Counted from the stretch's first letter, positions 23,871 through 33,586 are shown. The stretch: 64,000 bases of DNA from JAFNAG01 sp963721405 (GCA_963721405.1 CAVRJA010000010.1:124001-188000); one strand, 5' to 3'. A program made the numbers and translations. The notes: a model not told the origin generated them from the sequence alone.

Positions 23871-26348
23871 ATGTCTGTCCGCAACACCGTTAAGTCGATT
23901 CAGGACATCATGCGCCAGGATGTCGGCGTCGATGGCGACGCCCAGCGCATTTCGCAGCTCTGCTGGATGTTCTTCCTCAAAATCATTGATGACCAGGATC
24001 AACAGCTTGAGCTGATGCAGGACGGCTACCGCTCGCCGATCCCGACGAAATACCTGTGGCGCACTTGGGCCGCCAACCCCGAGGGCGTCACCGGCGAAGA
24101 GCTGCTCGGGTTCATCAACACCGAACTGTTTCCCGCGCTCAAGGAACTCCCCACTGCCGGAAAGCCCGGCGACCGACGTCGTGTGGTCAGAGAAATTTTC
24201 GAGGACGCCTACAACTACATGAAGTCCGGCCAGCTCATGCGGCAGGTCATTAACAAGATCAACCAGGTGGACTTCAACAACCTGGCCGAGCGCCAGCACT
24301 TCGGCGACATCTACGAGCAAATCCTCAACGACCTCCAGAGTGCCGGCAACGCCGGCGAATATTACACCCCACGTGCCGTCACCGGCTTCATGGTGGATCG
24401 AATCGACCCCAGACCAGGTGAAATCCTTCTCGATCCCGCCTGCGGCACTGGCGGCTTTCTTACCTGTGCCTTGCGCCATATGCGCGAGCGTTACGTGAAG
24501 AAGGTCGAGGACGAGCAACGCATGCAGCAGGCCCTGCGTGCCGTCGAGAAAAAGCAGCTCCCGCACATGCTGTGCGTCACCAACATGCTGCTCCACGGCA
24601 TCGAGGACCCCGGCTTCGTCCGTCACGACAACACCCTCGCCCGGCCATACATCAGCTACACGGCAAGCGACCGTGTGGACATCGTCGTCACGAATCCGCC
24701 CTTCGGTGGCCGCGAGGAAGACGGCATCGAGACCAACTTCCCCAAGCACTTCCAGACCCGCGAGACCGCCGACCTTTTCCTTGCCCTCATCATCCGACTG
24801 CTCAAGTCCGGTGGCCGCGCCGCCGTGGTCCTTCCCGATGGCTCGCTCTTTGGCGAAGGCGTCAAAACCCGGCTCAAGGAACACCTCTTGGAGGAGTGCA
24901 ACCTCCATACCATCATCCGCCTGCCCAACAGCGTCTTCAAACCCTACGCCAGCATCGGCACTAACCTGCTCTTCTTCGAGAAAGGCGAGCCCACAAAAGA
25001 CATCTGGTTCTATGAGCACCGCGTCCCCGATGGGCAGAAAGCCTACTCAATGACCAAGCCGATCCGCATTGAGCATCTCAAGCCCTGCGCCGACTGGTGG
25101 GGCGGTGCCAAGCGCAAGGGCCGCAAGGAAACGGAAGTCTCCTGGCGAGTCACCGCCGACGAGGTGAAAGCCCGCGGCTACAACCTCGACTTCAAGAACC
25201 CTCACGTCGTGGCCGACGATCACGGAGATCCCGAAGAAGTTCTGACCAAGCTCGACGAGGCCGAAAAACAGGCCGCTGCGCTGCGCGACTCAGCTCAAGT
25301 CCATTCTGGAACAGGCGCTGCTTCGATGAACTCAGCACAACTCATCGCCCATTTCGATCGCATAAGCGAAGCCCACGATGCCATCCCGCGCCTGCGCCAG
25401 CTTATTCTTGAGTTGGCGGTCCGGGGCAAACTCAATGATCGCGATCCCAAAGATGAGCCCGTCTCAGACCTGCTCAGGCGCATCCAAGCCGAAAAGGAGA
25501 GGCGCATCAAGAAAGGGAATATCAAAAAGGAGGAGCCGCTGCCTGAAGTGCGACTGGAGGAGGTTTGGTTCGATATCCCTGCAAGTTGGTGCTGGGCGCG
25601 GCTCGGTACACTTACTCAAATCGTCATGGGGCAGAGTCCCCCGGGTGCGACCTATAACAAGACAGGCGAGGGCATCCCGCTCATCAACGGCCCTGTTGAG
25701 TTTACCGAAGGGCCGTTCGGTAAAACGGTTATCAACCAATACACTACGGCTCCAACGAATCTTTGCGCGGAGGGGGATCTCCTCCTTTGCGTTAGAGGCT
25801 CCACCACCGGCCGAACAAACATAGCCGGATTCAGAGCGTGTATTGGACGCGGCGTTGCTGCGATTCGCCCGTATTTCCCGGATAAGTATGTTCGGCTTTT
25901 CATCTGGCGCCTACGTGCTTCCATCATTGCCATGGGAAGAGGTATCGCCTTCCCAAGCGTTAGTAGGCAGCAAATTGAGTATTTGACCGTTCCTCTCCCA
26001 CCGCTCGCCGAACAACACCGCATCGTCGCCAAGGTGGATGAATTGATGGCGCTGTGCGATCGGTTGGAGGCGGCGCAGGCGGAGCGGGAGAGTCGGCGGG
26101 ATCGACTGGTGGCGGCGTCCCTGCAGCGCTTGAACCAGCCCGCCGACGCGCCCGCTTTCCGCGAGCACGCCCGCTTCCACCTCCGCCACCTCCCGCGCCT
26201 CACCACCCGCCCCGAGCACATCCAGCAACTCCGCCAAACCATCCTCAACCTCGCCGTCCGCGGCCACCTCGTCCCCCAAGACTCCGACGGACGAACCAGC
26301 TTCCGAACTGCTCAAACGAATTCAGGTGGAGAAGGAGCGACTCATTAA
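23871..26348 (+). CDS. hsdM: Type I methyltransferase HsdM fused by frameshift to the first part of specificity subunit HsdS
   Basis: Residues 1-480 are HsdM (N6-adenine methyltransferase), with motif I DPACGTGGF near 188 and NPPFGG near 273. At about 25288-25293 one extra base shifts the frame. Without it HsdM would end LKSILEQALLR-stop at 25327-25329, overlapping the HsdS ATG at 25326 (ATGA). As sequenced, the frame runs on into HsdS (MNSAQLIAHFDRI...), including the first target-recognition domain and its conserved EQHRIVAKVDELMALCDRL segment. A second shift near 26283 ends this frame at 26348. Confidence 0.88.
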   Translation: MSVRNTVKSIQDIMRQDVGVDGDAQRISQLCWMFFLKIIDDQDQQLELMQDGYRSPIPTKYLWRTWAANPEGVTGEELLGFINTELFPALKELPTAGKPGDRRRVVREIFEDAYNYMKSGQLMRQVINKINQVDFNNLAERQHFGDIYEQILNDLQSAGNAGEYYTPRAVTGFMVDRIDPRPGEILLDPACGTGGFLTCALRHMRERYVKKVEDEQRMQQALRAVEKKQLPHMLCVTNMLLHGIEDPGFVRHDNTLARPYISYTASDRVDIVVTNPPFGGREEDGIETNFPKHFQTRETADLFLALIIRLLKSGGRAAVVLPDGSLFGEGVKTRLKEHLLEECNLHTIIRLPNSVFKPYASIGTNLLFFEKGEPTKDIWFYEHRVPDGQKAYSMTKPIRIEHLKPCADWWGGAKRKGRKETEVSWRVTADEVKARGYNLDFKNPHVVADDHGDPEEVLTKLDEAEKQAAALRDSAQVHSGTGAASMNSAQLIAHFDRISEAHDAIPRLRQLILELAVRGKLNDRDPKDEPVSDLLRRIQAEKERRIKKGNIKKEEPLPEVRLEEVWFDIPASWCWARLGTLTQIVMGQSPPGATYNKTGEGIPLINGPVEFTEGPFGKTVINQYTTAPTNLCAEGDLLLCVRGSTTGRTNIAGFRACIGRGVAAIRPYFPDKYVRLFIWRLRASIIAMGRGIAFPSVSRQQIEYLTVPLPPLAEQHRIVAKVDELMALCDRLEAAQAERESRRDRLVAASLQRLNQPADAPAFREHARFHLRHLPRLTTRPEHIQQLRQTILNLAVRGHLVPQDSDGRTSFRTAQTNSGGEGATH

Positions 26349-27024
26349 AGAGGGGCAGATCGGCCGCGAAAAAAGGCCGATTATTGCTGGCGCCGATGAA
26401 TTGTCATTTAAGCTGGAACCAGGCTGGCAGCCTGCGAGGATCGGTCAAATACTCGTTGGACTACAAACCGGCCCATTTGGTAGTTCGCTGCACCAGAGCG
26501 ACTACCAGATAGGCGGAATACCTGTGATTAATCCAGCATCAATCAAAAGTGAGCGCCTGGTTCCTATCGTAGGCATGGCTGTAGGACCGTCCACACTTGA
26601 GAGACTTGCCTCATTCAAGCTCCATGTCGGGGATGTCGTGATGGGACGACGAGGAGAGATGGGCAGATGCGCCGTGGTGACTGAACGGGAGGATGGATGG
26701 TTATGCGGCACCGGGAGCCTGATTCTGCGCCTTCCACAGTGCGTCTTTCCCCGATTTTTCGCGATCCTCATCGGTTCGCCGTTTGTCCGCGAGTATCTTT
26801 GTGGGTCAGCAGTCGGTGCTACCATGCAGAACCTTAATCAATCCATTCTCCTCAACCTGGTCGTCGGCCTCCCACCCTTCGCCGAACAATACCGCATTGT
26901 CGCCAAGGTGGATGAACTGATGGCACTGTGCGACCGGCTGGAAGCGCAACTCACCACTGCCGAAAGCGAGAGCCGCCGGCTCCTTGAGGCCGTCCTTCAC
27001 GAAGCGCTCTCGCACGGAGAATAA
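26326..27024 (+). pseudogene. hsdS: HsdS distal half with second target-recognition domain, out of frame
   Basis: The frame continues PTDEPASELLKRIQVEKERL, so an inserted T at about 26283 separates it from the first half. It contains a second TRD (LEPGWQPARIGQILVGLQTG...) and the second copy of the conserved helix EQYRIVAKVDELMALCDRLEA, and ends HEALSHGE. HsdS needs both TRDs to read its bipartite site. Split like this, specificity would rest on the first half-subunit unless the fragment is expressed from an internal start, or the base is an assembly error. Confidence 0.85.
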
Positions 27025-27136
27025 ATGGAAGCACTCCCCAGGCAGGGAACAGAGAACTGGAGGACCTGCGTCAGCAATCGAATCGCGGTGCTGATCGCGT
27101 CCGACGCCTTATCATAATCACGTCATACAGCGAGAA

Positions 27137-27367
27137 TCACTGAACGCTGCGCCGCAGGCTGTAGCCCCAGAGATCGAAGCGATCAAGCCCGTCAATCGAA
27201 GGCCGGATCGGGGCGGGGCCTTCGGCGACCTGCCAGCCTTCCAGCCGCAGCTCCTCCATGGCGGCGTCGGAGTCCTTCCACGCCCGTTCCGGTTCATCGT
27301 CGTCGTCATCCTCGACGCAAACCCATTCGCCGTGGTCAAGAATCAAAATTGCGGTCTGTTCCTGCAT
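27137..27367 (-). CDS. Small acidic hypothetical protein
   Basis: The 76-aa product from ATG 27367 begins MQEQTAILILDHGEWVCVED and has a run of aspartates (DDDDDE). It ends DLWGYSLRRSVQ. The compact beta-beta-alpha pattern around EELRLEGWQVAEGP looks like a genuine small domain. It is convergent with the hsd operon. A role as a small acidic regulator or DNA mimic is possible but unsupported. Confidence 0.5.
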   Translation of the reverse strand: MQEQTAILILDHGEWVCVEDDDDDEPERAWKDSDAAMEELRLEGWQVAEGPAPIRPSIDGLDRFDLWGYSLRRSVQ

Positions 27368-27785
27368 GGAATATGGGCTTGAAGTGGATTGTTCGGGAAA
27401 ACCTTTTATGACTTCTTGAAAAAGCACTCACCTGCACATCGGAAACGGATTGCCGCCCGAAAAATTCCGTTTATATTCATATTCATCGAACCCGAGTTGA
27501 TCCGTCATTGTGCGACCTTGCTTGAAGGAATGCACCAGTCCTGCCCGCTTCCGCAACGAAATGAACCCGCCGAGCCGAGGAAGAGAACTACATGCTAACC
27601 CCCTACCATCCCATTAAGCCCCATCTAGGGTTCTAGCTAATGTTTCAATATCATGCAATTGTTCAAACCTGACCAAGAGGACTCCGTTCGAAGCGATGCT
27701 GTCTCAAAGGAAATCGGCGAGGACTGGGCAGTGTGGATCGAATAATCGCGTAACAATCTCAGGATAGCAGGAATGGAGGTCCGAC

Positions 27786-28019
27786 ATGATTATTGGTGTG
27801 ACTCAAGATCCGTATATGTATACGTATATTGTAGAAAAGTTTGGAAAGTTTGCCAGGACCCAAAAGCACCTTTGCCGTGGCTGCGGAAAAACCAAGGCTA
27901 GGTTTTGGTTCGGCGGTCGAATCAAGGCCCGAAACGATCACGACCTTTGCTTCCGTTGTTATCGCAGTTCCAGAGCCATGTTTCTGCGTGTCGCCAGGTT
28001 GACGCCATGCCCAGGTTAA
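27786..28019 (+). CDS. Small zinc-finger ORF
   Basis: A 77-aa frame with paired cysteines CRGCGK and CFRCYR spaced about 20 residues apart (HLCRGCGKTKARFWFGGRIK, then HDLCFRC), consistent with a zinc ribbon. It lies just upstream of an IS1595 transposase remnant. It may be a separate gene or debris from that element. Confidence 0.35.
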   Translation: MIIGVTQDPYMYTYIVEKFGKFARTQKHLCRGCGKTKARFWFGGRIKARNDHDLCFRCYRSSRAMFLRVARLTPCPG

Positions 28020-28061
28020 GTTCCGATAGTTGTCGAGCGAGATCTACATTCGTCGCGGCGC

Positions 28062-28505
28062 GTGGACAGGAGAGCACCCTTCTCACGACGTCCGGCAACC
28101 GTGGAAGGTTACGCAAAGGCCACGCGCTCTTTCAAAATCGCCGCCGGAAGCGTGATCTTTACAGACGAGCTTCTGTCTTATGTCGGTCCCGACGGAGAGT
28201 ATGTCCACGAAGTCGTCAACCACGCGATTGAATACGTCAGGGGCAACGTCCACACCAACTCCCTTGAGAACTTCTGGAGCCTGCTGAAGCGGAGCCTTCG
28301 TGGAACCTATGTCAGCGTGGAGCCTTTTCATTTGTTCCGCTACCTCGATGAGCAATCCTACCGTTACAACTACCGGAAAGAGATGGACGACTCGGACCGC
28401 TTCAACCTCGCGCTCTCACAGGTTTCAGGCAAGCGGCTCACCTATGATCTTCTGACCGGAAAACATCCGGACCCTCTCAACCAGACCACTACGACGCCTG
28501 GCTAA
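28062..28505 (+). pseudogene. IS1595-family transposase, C-terminal fragment
   Basis: From about residue 14 the frame matches the DDE_IS1595/ISXO2-like catalytic end: VIFTDELLSYVG, YVHEVVNHAIEYVRG, then NVHTNSLENFWSLLKRSLRG and TYVSVEPFHLFRYLDEQ. The N-terminal zinc finger and first catalytic aspartate are missing, so it is inactive. Its stop overlaps the convergent lysine-rich mini-gene. Confidence 0.8.
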
Positions 28506-28681
28506 GACTCGGCAGGGACGCGGGAAGCGGAAGAAGTAACTTTCTTTCGCTTCTTCTCTTTCTTTTCTGCCTTTTCTTTGTCGAGCTTTTGTTTCACCTT
28601 TTCGTGAGGCGCGGATAGAAGTTTGTCTATGACATCGTTGAAGCGTTCAGGTTCGGTTTTCTTGTCAGAGTTTATTTTCAT
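28502..28681 (-). CDS. 59-aa lysine-rich protein coupled to DUF3800 gene
   Basis: The ATG overlaps the DUF3800 stop codon (ATGA at 28678-28681). The product starts MKINSDKKTEPERFNDVIDK, continues with a highly charged helix (KQKLDKEKAEKKEKKRKK) and ends SRVPAES. The overlap implies translational coupling and a functional partnership. The basic tail may bind nucleic acid or the DUF3800 protein. Confidence 0.6.
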   Translation of the reverse strand: MKINSDKKTEPERFNDVIDKLLSAPHEKVKQKLDKEKAEKKEKKRKKVTSSASRVPAES

Positions 28682-29451
28682 AAAAGGTGAAGAAACTTTC
28701 TCAATTGTTTCTCTGTTATTTCGTGATCATAGAGAGATCTTTCTGCTATTCTGTTAAATCTTCTAAGCGACGTTGTATTGAGCCGATTACATTTGGCCCG
28801 TTGTAAATGCCAACACCACACATCTGCTGGTTGAGTTAGAATGCGCTCTTTTGTTACAGGAATAAGGTCGCCCATTTTTTGCGCTAATTCCGGGTACTCT
28901 GTTTCAGGGAAAACAACTCCAATCGTTGGATATAATTCTTGAATGTGCCGCGTTACTCTATTGCTTTGCTCCACTAAGAAATCTACCTTTTCAACATCTG
29001 AGTAATGGTCACTGATGTATTTCAAAATATGAAAAGCATAAATCAAGAAACACAACAAATCGGGTTCGGGCCTATAACCACCGTGATACTGAGGCGCTCT
29101 GGCGGAAGCAATTCTGTAGTCGGGCAAAACTCTTTCATATGCATTCACGTTAACGTGTACGCTAAATGCCAAGAGCTGGTTTGATGCTTCAATTACGCTA
29201 ATCGCACTATCAATTCGTCCTTCTGCATCCCTGCGCGACAGCCCGTGATTTTCGCACCATTCTTTTCTCATAACGTCGGTCATATGGAGATACGGAATTT
29301 GCGGTGGGCCATCCAATACTTTTGCTTGCCATTCCAACGCGAATGAAGCGTGCCAATGTAATAATGGAGCGATAAATCCGGCATAATAAAACTCTCGCAT
29401 GCTGCCCGTGTCCGCAACAGTTTCATCTGAACACGCCAAAAACACAGTCAT
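28678..29451 (-). CDS. DUF3800-type protein (RNase H-like fold predicted)
   Basis: I choose ATG 29451, with GGAG about 8 nt upstream, giving 257 aa starting MTVFLACSDETVADTG, where DUF3800 proteins place their first acidic strand. Other family-like features are PYLHMTDVMRKEW, YEVLPDY-like VNAYERVLPDYR, and the strand VEKVDFLVEQSNRV. DUF3800 proteins are common in mobile and defence regions, with unknown activity. It is coupled by ATGA to a lysine-rich mini-gene. Confidence 0.65.
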   Translation of the reverse strand: MTVFLACSDETVADTGSMREFYYAGFIAPLLHWHASFALEWQAKVLDGPPQIPYLHMTDVMRKEWCENHGLSRRDAEGRIDSAISVIEASNQLLAFSVHVNVNAYERVLPDYRIASARAPQYHGGYRPEPDLLCFLIYAFHILKYISDHYSDVEKVDFLVEQSNRVTRHIQELYPTIGVVFPETEYPELAQKMGDLIPVTKERILTQPADVWCWHLQRAKCNRLNTTSLRRFNRIAERSLYDHEITEKQLRKFLHLL

Positions 29452-29580
29452 TCGTCTCTCCGGTCTAGGTAGGCCGCAGAAGAGCGATATAGTCAGATCT
29501 CGCGCCAATCGTCCGTTCTTGCTCAGCAGTCTATCTCGGGTCATTCTGCACCCCCGGATATTCCTGAGTCAAGTATATGA

Positions 29581-29742
29581 TTGTCCAAATTTGAATCGTT
29601 CAGCGGGAAGGGCAGCCAGTACCAGAGGTTTAATGATTTGGCAAAGGAATTTGCGGAGAGGTACGGATTTGAACACACCGAGATGGATTGGGTGTTGACA
29701 GCCAATCTGACTGAGTTCACAGAGCCGGTCATCCAATTCTGA
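29581..29742 (+). pseudogene. Short C-terminal remnant of an unknown protein
   Basis: From a TTG at 29581 the 53-aa frame reads SKFESFSGKGSQYQRFNDLA and then a tail containing YGFEHTEMDWVLTANLTEF. It looks like the end of a real protein rather than random sequence. No family is recognised and no upstream part is present. Confidence 0.3.
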
Positions 29743-30023
29743 CTATGAACTCGCTCTGCTTGCTTCTACAATGGGCCCTACCGCAATCAGGGAGAGCCGG
29801 ACACGGCCAGAAACGCCGACCGCAGCGCCTGACGATGCCGCACGGAGGTGAATTCTTGAAAACGATCATAGGCGTGTTGAACCGCGACCCTTCCCTAGCC
29901 TGCGTCGCCTCCTTGCTCAGAAGTGGATTGCCGCAAACCTGATTATCGCCAGATGCTGCTCTTCCGACGATACTCCGTGGTGGTCCAAGGAACGCATTCT
30001 AGCCAGGTACGCCGTCAATTATA

Positions 30024-30680
30024 ATGGGAAAGAAGTCCAACCCAATGCCCCAGAAGACAATGAAACGCCAAGTGTGCTTGGCGTGTGGATCGAGCGACAT
30101 TGTGCGGTACTTCACACCTGAAACCTTTGACGCCCTGCGACGCATTGGATTCTATTGCAGCCCATACAATCCGACGTTTCACTGCCGGAACTGCGAACGG
30201 GATTTCTCATTCATAAGGAAACAGCGAAGATGCCCAGGGTGTAAATCGGGCCAGGTTGTGCCCATCGGGTATGGCTTACCAACGGATCAAACCTGGAATT
30301 ACCTGCAACGCGGTGCAATGCCTCCATTTTATCGTGGCGGATGCGTGATCTATCCCGACAATCCGACCTACCATTGCCAGGACTGTGGGCGGAATTTCGC
30401 TCCCGGAAAGCGACGCGTGAGGTCACTAGGGGATCGCAGCTTGCCCAGATTGGACCCTCACCGAAAGCGGAGGAACCTGGGCCGGGTGAACTCGTTGGCC
30501 GAACTTCGCAGCTTGGCTGAATCGAATCCGGCTTATAGGCGGGTGGCGATCGAGGCGGGCCGCAATATTGTGGGCGGCGGCATCAAAAAGCTGGATGAAG
30601 CTCTGGCATGGATGGAATATGAGGAAAAGAGAATCGGTCGCGTCACAATATTGAACAGGATCAATTCACTGTTGAAGTGA
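30024..30680 (+). CDS. Protein with several CxxC zinc ribbons
   Basis: The 218-aa protein has at least four cysteine pairs: CLACGS, CRNCER, CPGCKS and CQDCGR. Two are duplicated around a YxxNPTxHCxxC module (CSPYNPTFHCRNC and IYPDNPTYHCQDC). The C-terminal 80 residues are helical and basic (RSLAESNPAYRRVAIEAGRN). An internal duplication of a zinc ribbon is evident. DNA or RNA binding is likely, but the role is unknown. Confidence 0.6.
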   Translation: MGKKSNPMPQKTMKRQVCLACGSSDIVRYFTPETFDALRRIGFYCSPYNPTFHCRNCERDFSFIRKQRRCPGCKSGQVVPIGYGLPTDQTWNYLQRGAMPPFYRGGCVIYPDNPTYHCQDCGRNFAPGKRRVRSLGDRSLPRLDPHRKRRNLGRVNSLAELRSLAESNPAYRRVAIEAGRNIVGGGIKKLDEALAWMEYEEKRIGRVTILNRINSLLK

Positions 30681-30867
30681 GTCCGCTACCATCGAGAGAA
30701 TCCCCGAGATCGTGGTGGAGCTTTTTCCCTCACGTCTTGGCTCCATGCATATTGGGCAATCAAGGTGTGCCACATAACACTTCTTTTGCGATTCATCCCG
30801 TGGGTTATTATGATGTTGGACGGCTATTTTATGCAAGTGGTGCGAGTTTCCGATCGGCGCTCCACCG

Positions 30868-31500
30868 CTAATCCTGCGCACGCTCCATATGCACTCTCGC
30901 CACCCTATGTTTACAGCTTTGATCAGGCGGAACCGCAAATCCATCCATTACCGAGCCGTTCACGACCAAATCGAATTTCCAGGTGTTGCCATTCCGGGGA
31001 AGAGCGAAAGCAAAAAAGTGCCCTTCAATAGCGGCATCAGAAATGGCCTGCTGCGTTTTTTCGTCTGGGCCGCCGCTACCCGTGACGAGTGCAGCATTCT
31101 GCTCAAGTCTAAGGTGAATTGTGCTCGTTCCGTTTTTCTCGCTGATTTGACCTGTCCAGATGCCACCCACATCGCATAGGTCGGCCCCGAACCACTCCTC
31201 TGTCTTCCGCTTGGCCTGTTGTCGGATCTGGGGTGTTATGTGGACGAAGGTTATTACGAGAGTTACCAGCAAGAGCGCATAGTCGTCCACGTATCCCACG
31301 ACTGGTATGAAATCGGGGATTGCGTCTACAGGCCAAATGAGATAAGCAAGAGCACCGACGATCTCAACTTTCGCCCAGGATGGTGTAGCTGGAGCTTGGA
31401 GAGTGTAGTAGAGCAATAAGGCCGCATAGACGACCTTTTCTCCGATCGCCTTTGCGTTTCTGCTTATCTTGTTCCAGAATTTTGCTGCCGAAAAACTCAT
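30868..31500 (-). CDS. DUF1232 (YkvA-like) membrane protein
   Basis: The 210-aa protein contains the DUF1232 signature YLIWPVDAIPDFIPVVGYVD followed by DYALLLVTLVITFVHITP, preceded by a helix near KVEIVGALA. The family is a small membrane domain of unknown function. The C-terminal 100 residues form a soluble beta-rich domain (IWTGQISEKNGTSTIHLRLE). The gene is complete and flanked by non-coding DNA. Confidence 0.75.
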   Translation of the reverse strand: MSFSAAKFWNKISRNAKAIGEKVVYAALLLYYTLQAPATPSWAKVEIVGALAYLIWPVDAIPDFIPVVGYVDDYALLLVTLVITFVHITPQIRQQAKRKTEEWFGADLCDVGGIWTGQISEKNGTSTIHLRLEQNAALVTGSGGPDEKTQQAISDAAIEGHFFAFALPRNGNTWKFDLVVNGSVMDGFAVPPDQSCKHRVARVHMERAQD

Positions 31501-31737
31501 GGATGCCTCCCGGCGGCTTACTATTGCATGCGATCATAGCTCGGAGCGATGCTTCAAGATAGCATGGTTTTGGCACGCTTAGAAGAGTTAGATATCGCGC
31601 CTGCATTTATGCCAACGACCGATTGTTAAACAAGATAAGATAATGGAATGCAAAAACGCAACAGGCGCGGACGTTCAATCGTAAGCATGAAACACGAAAG
31701 GTTGGCTTAACCATGTTGACAATCGAATTCCGCCTCC

Positions 31738-32463
31738 TCAGCAAAATCTGTGGGTCCATTCCGGTTCCGGTAAAGCGCCAAGCGTATGATAGAGAGCGAT
31801 TTCAACAGCCCTGAACGTGCGGAAACCGTACGATTTTCTGGTAGTGAGTTTCAAACGGTTGTTAAAACCCTCCATGACGCCGCTGGAAATCGTCTTCCTG
31901 GCGCGAAACCAGTTGAGCAAAAGCTCTCTGTGGGACCGCAGCATGCGTGCCACCTTTTTCATGGGCTCGATCCGAGAGCGCATGACGCGCTTGCACCAGA
32001 GGTCAAGAAACTCGCCGGCCCAGAAGGGGGAGATATAGTCCCAGAAGAACTGAAAGTCTTCCTTCAGCAGGTAGCTGCGCACCGCTTTCAGGTTATAGCG
32101 GAGGAGATCGCTCAGTTTGACTTCCTGCGTGGCTGTCAGATTCTCCGGCCGCTTGAGCAGGCACCAGCGGGAGTGGGTAAGGATGGGGGTCAATCCGTTG
32201 GCCTCCAATTCCCGGCTCTCCTTGGCGCGGACCTCATCGATGGCTTTGTTCATATGCATGACGATGTGAAAGCGGTCCAGAACATGGATCGCCTGGCTGG
32301 CCTTCTTGGCGATGACCGTGAGGTAAGGTTTCCACATGTCGCTGCAGATGAAGAGCAGCTGAGCCGACCGTTCCTTGCCGAACATTCGGAAAAAGCGCAA
32401 CAGGGTTCTGATAGTCCGGTCCTTTCCCACCCACAACAGGCGCTTGCATTCGCTATCGATCTG
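31738..32463 (-). pseudogene. ISL3-family transposase, 3' portion
   Basis: From the junction the frame reads QIDSECKRLLWVGKDRTIRT and continues LLFICSDMWKPYLTVIAK, HVLDRFHIVMHMNKAIDEVR and SGVMEGFNNRLKLTTRKSYG, ending EPEWTHRFC. These are the catalytic D and E regions of DDE_Tnp_ISL3. The 5' portion is at 35999-36526. Removal of the intervening 3535-bp RIT element restores TVVY-QIDSECK in frame, giving about 417 aa. Confidence 0.85.
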
Positions 32464-32486
32464 GTAGACAAATGGTAAGCGATTGG

Positions 32487-32553
32487 TAATGTGAAGTCCT
32501 AGAGTGTCTCACCAATCGAGAACTGGCACTTCCTCCCTGAGGACTTCACATTA
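32487..32553. repeat. Nested inverted repeats at the left RIT end
   Basis: TAATGTGAAGTCCT (32487-32500) is the exact reverse complement of AGGACTTCACATTA (32540-32553). Inside them, CGATTGGT (32480-32487) pairs with ACCAATCG (32511-32518). They probably are recombinase arm-binding sites or a cruciform. Confidence 0.75.
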
Positions 32554-32566
32554 CTGATGCGCGGGC

Positions 32567-33586
32567 TTAGAGGGCCTCCAGCCATTTTATAATCGATGCG
32601 TCGGTGCGCCACGGTGCGAGGACAGAACTTGGCGAGTCCAGAGGTTTGACCGCATCGATCGCCTTTCGTTTCATGTCGAGGTCGACGGTGGCATACCTAT
32701 TGGTAACAGCAACGCTGGCATGCCCCAGCCATTGGCTAATCGTAATGATGTCCACACCCGACTTCAGAAGGTATACGGCGGTGCTGTGACGCATCGAGTG
32801 CGGATGCAACCGCTTGGTCCTTAAGGAGGGGGCCGCGGTGCGAGCACGCGAGCAGTACTTCTCGAGAAGGTATCGGACTCCGAAGCGTGTGAGTTGATAA
32901 CCGCGATGGTTGAGAAAGATAAACGCTTCGGGGAACATCTGACCGGGATGTTCCGCCAATAGGGTGCCAAGGAGCGCGGCGGTCTGCGGCCAGATAGGAC
33001 ACACGCGTTCCTTCCGGCCCTTGCCGAAAAGCCGTACCTTTGGCCTGGGCTCCAAGTCGAGATCGCATCGGCGAAGCGCGACGATTTCCTGCACGCGAGC
33101 GCCGGTGTTGAACATGATAGCCAGGAGCGCGTAATCGCGCCGACCGTCCGCGGTGGTCCGATCAACCGTGGCGAGCACTGCTTGGATTTCGTCATACTCG
33201 AAGTACTCAATGGGGCGCGACCCCGTGCGCTTAAAGGGTACCGCAAGGATGCGTTGGCACTGGTCAAGTCGATCAGGGTATAGTGTCGCACAGTACCGAG
33301 CGAACGCATGAATTGCCGCCAGCCGGACGTTGCGCGTAGCAGACTGGTTCTGTCGCTCGGCTTCCAGATAGTCCAGGAAATCGAGCACTTCGCTGGGGCC
33401 GAGGTCCTCGATATCGAGTTCGGTCACCTGGCGTTTCCGGGACTTGGCCAGGAAGCGCAAGAACAACACGAAACTGTCGCGATAGCTTTGCAGGGTATAC
33501 AAACTGGTGCCCCGCATTCGGGGGAGATAATCCGCAAAAAACCCCCGGAGCGCACGTGCCAAGGCATTCGACGTCGGTGCGTTCAT
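32567..33586 (-). CDS. RIT tyrosine recombinase, third gene
   Basis: The 339-aa integrase has an N-terminal SAM-like core-binding domain (FFADYLPRMRGTSLYTLQSY). Catalytic residues appear in MFNTGARVQEIVALR (R), RLHPHSMRHSTAVYLL (HxxR), QWLGHASVAVTNRY (H and Tyr). Its start overlaps the stop of the second recombinase by 4 nt (ATGA). In RIT elements the three recombinases act together on the element ends. Confidence 0.88.
   Translation of the reverse strand: MNAPTSNALARALRGFFADYLPRMRGTSLYTLQSYRDSFVLFLRFLAKSRKRQVTELDIEDLGPSEVLDFLDYLEAERQNQSATRNVRLAAIHAFARYCATLYPDRLDQCQRILAVPFKRTGSRPIEYFEYDEIQAVLATVDRTTADGRRDYALLAIMFNTGARVQEIVALRRCDLDLEPRPKVRLFGKGRKERVCPIWPQTAALLGTLLAEHPGQMFPEAFIFLNHRGYQLTRFGVRYLLEKYCSRARTAAPSLRTKRLHPHSMRHSTAVYLLKSGVDIITISQWLGHASVAVTNRYATVDLDMKRKAIDAVKPLDSPSSVLAPWRTDASIIKWLEAL

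Noticed and set aside
23568..25019. 483-aa minus-strand frame
   Set aside because: It lies antisense to hsdR and hsdM, which carry unmistakable motifs on the plus strand.
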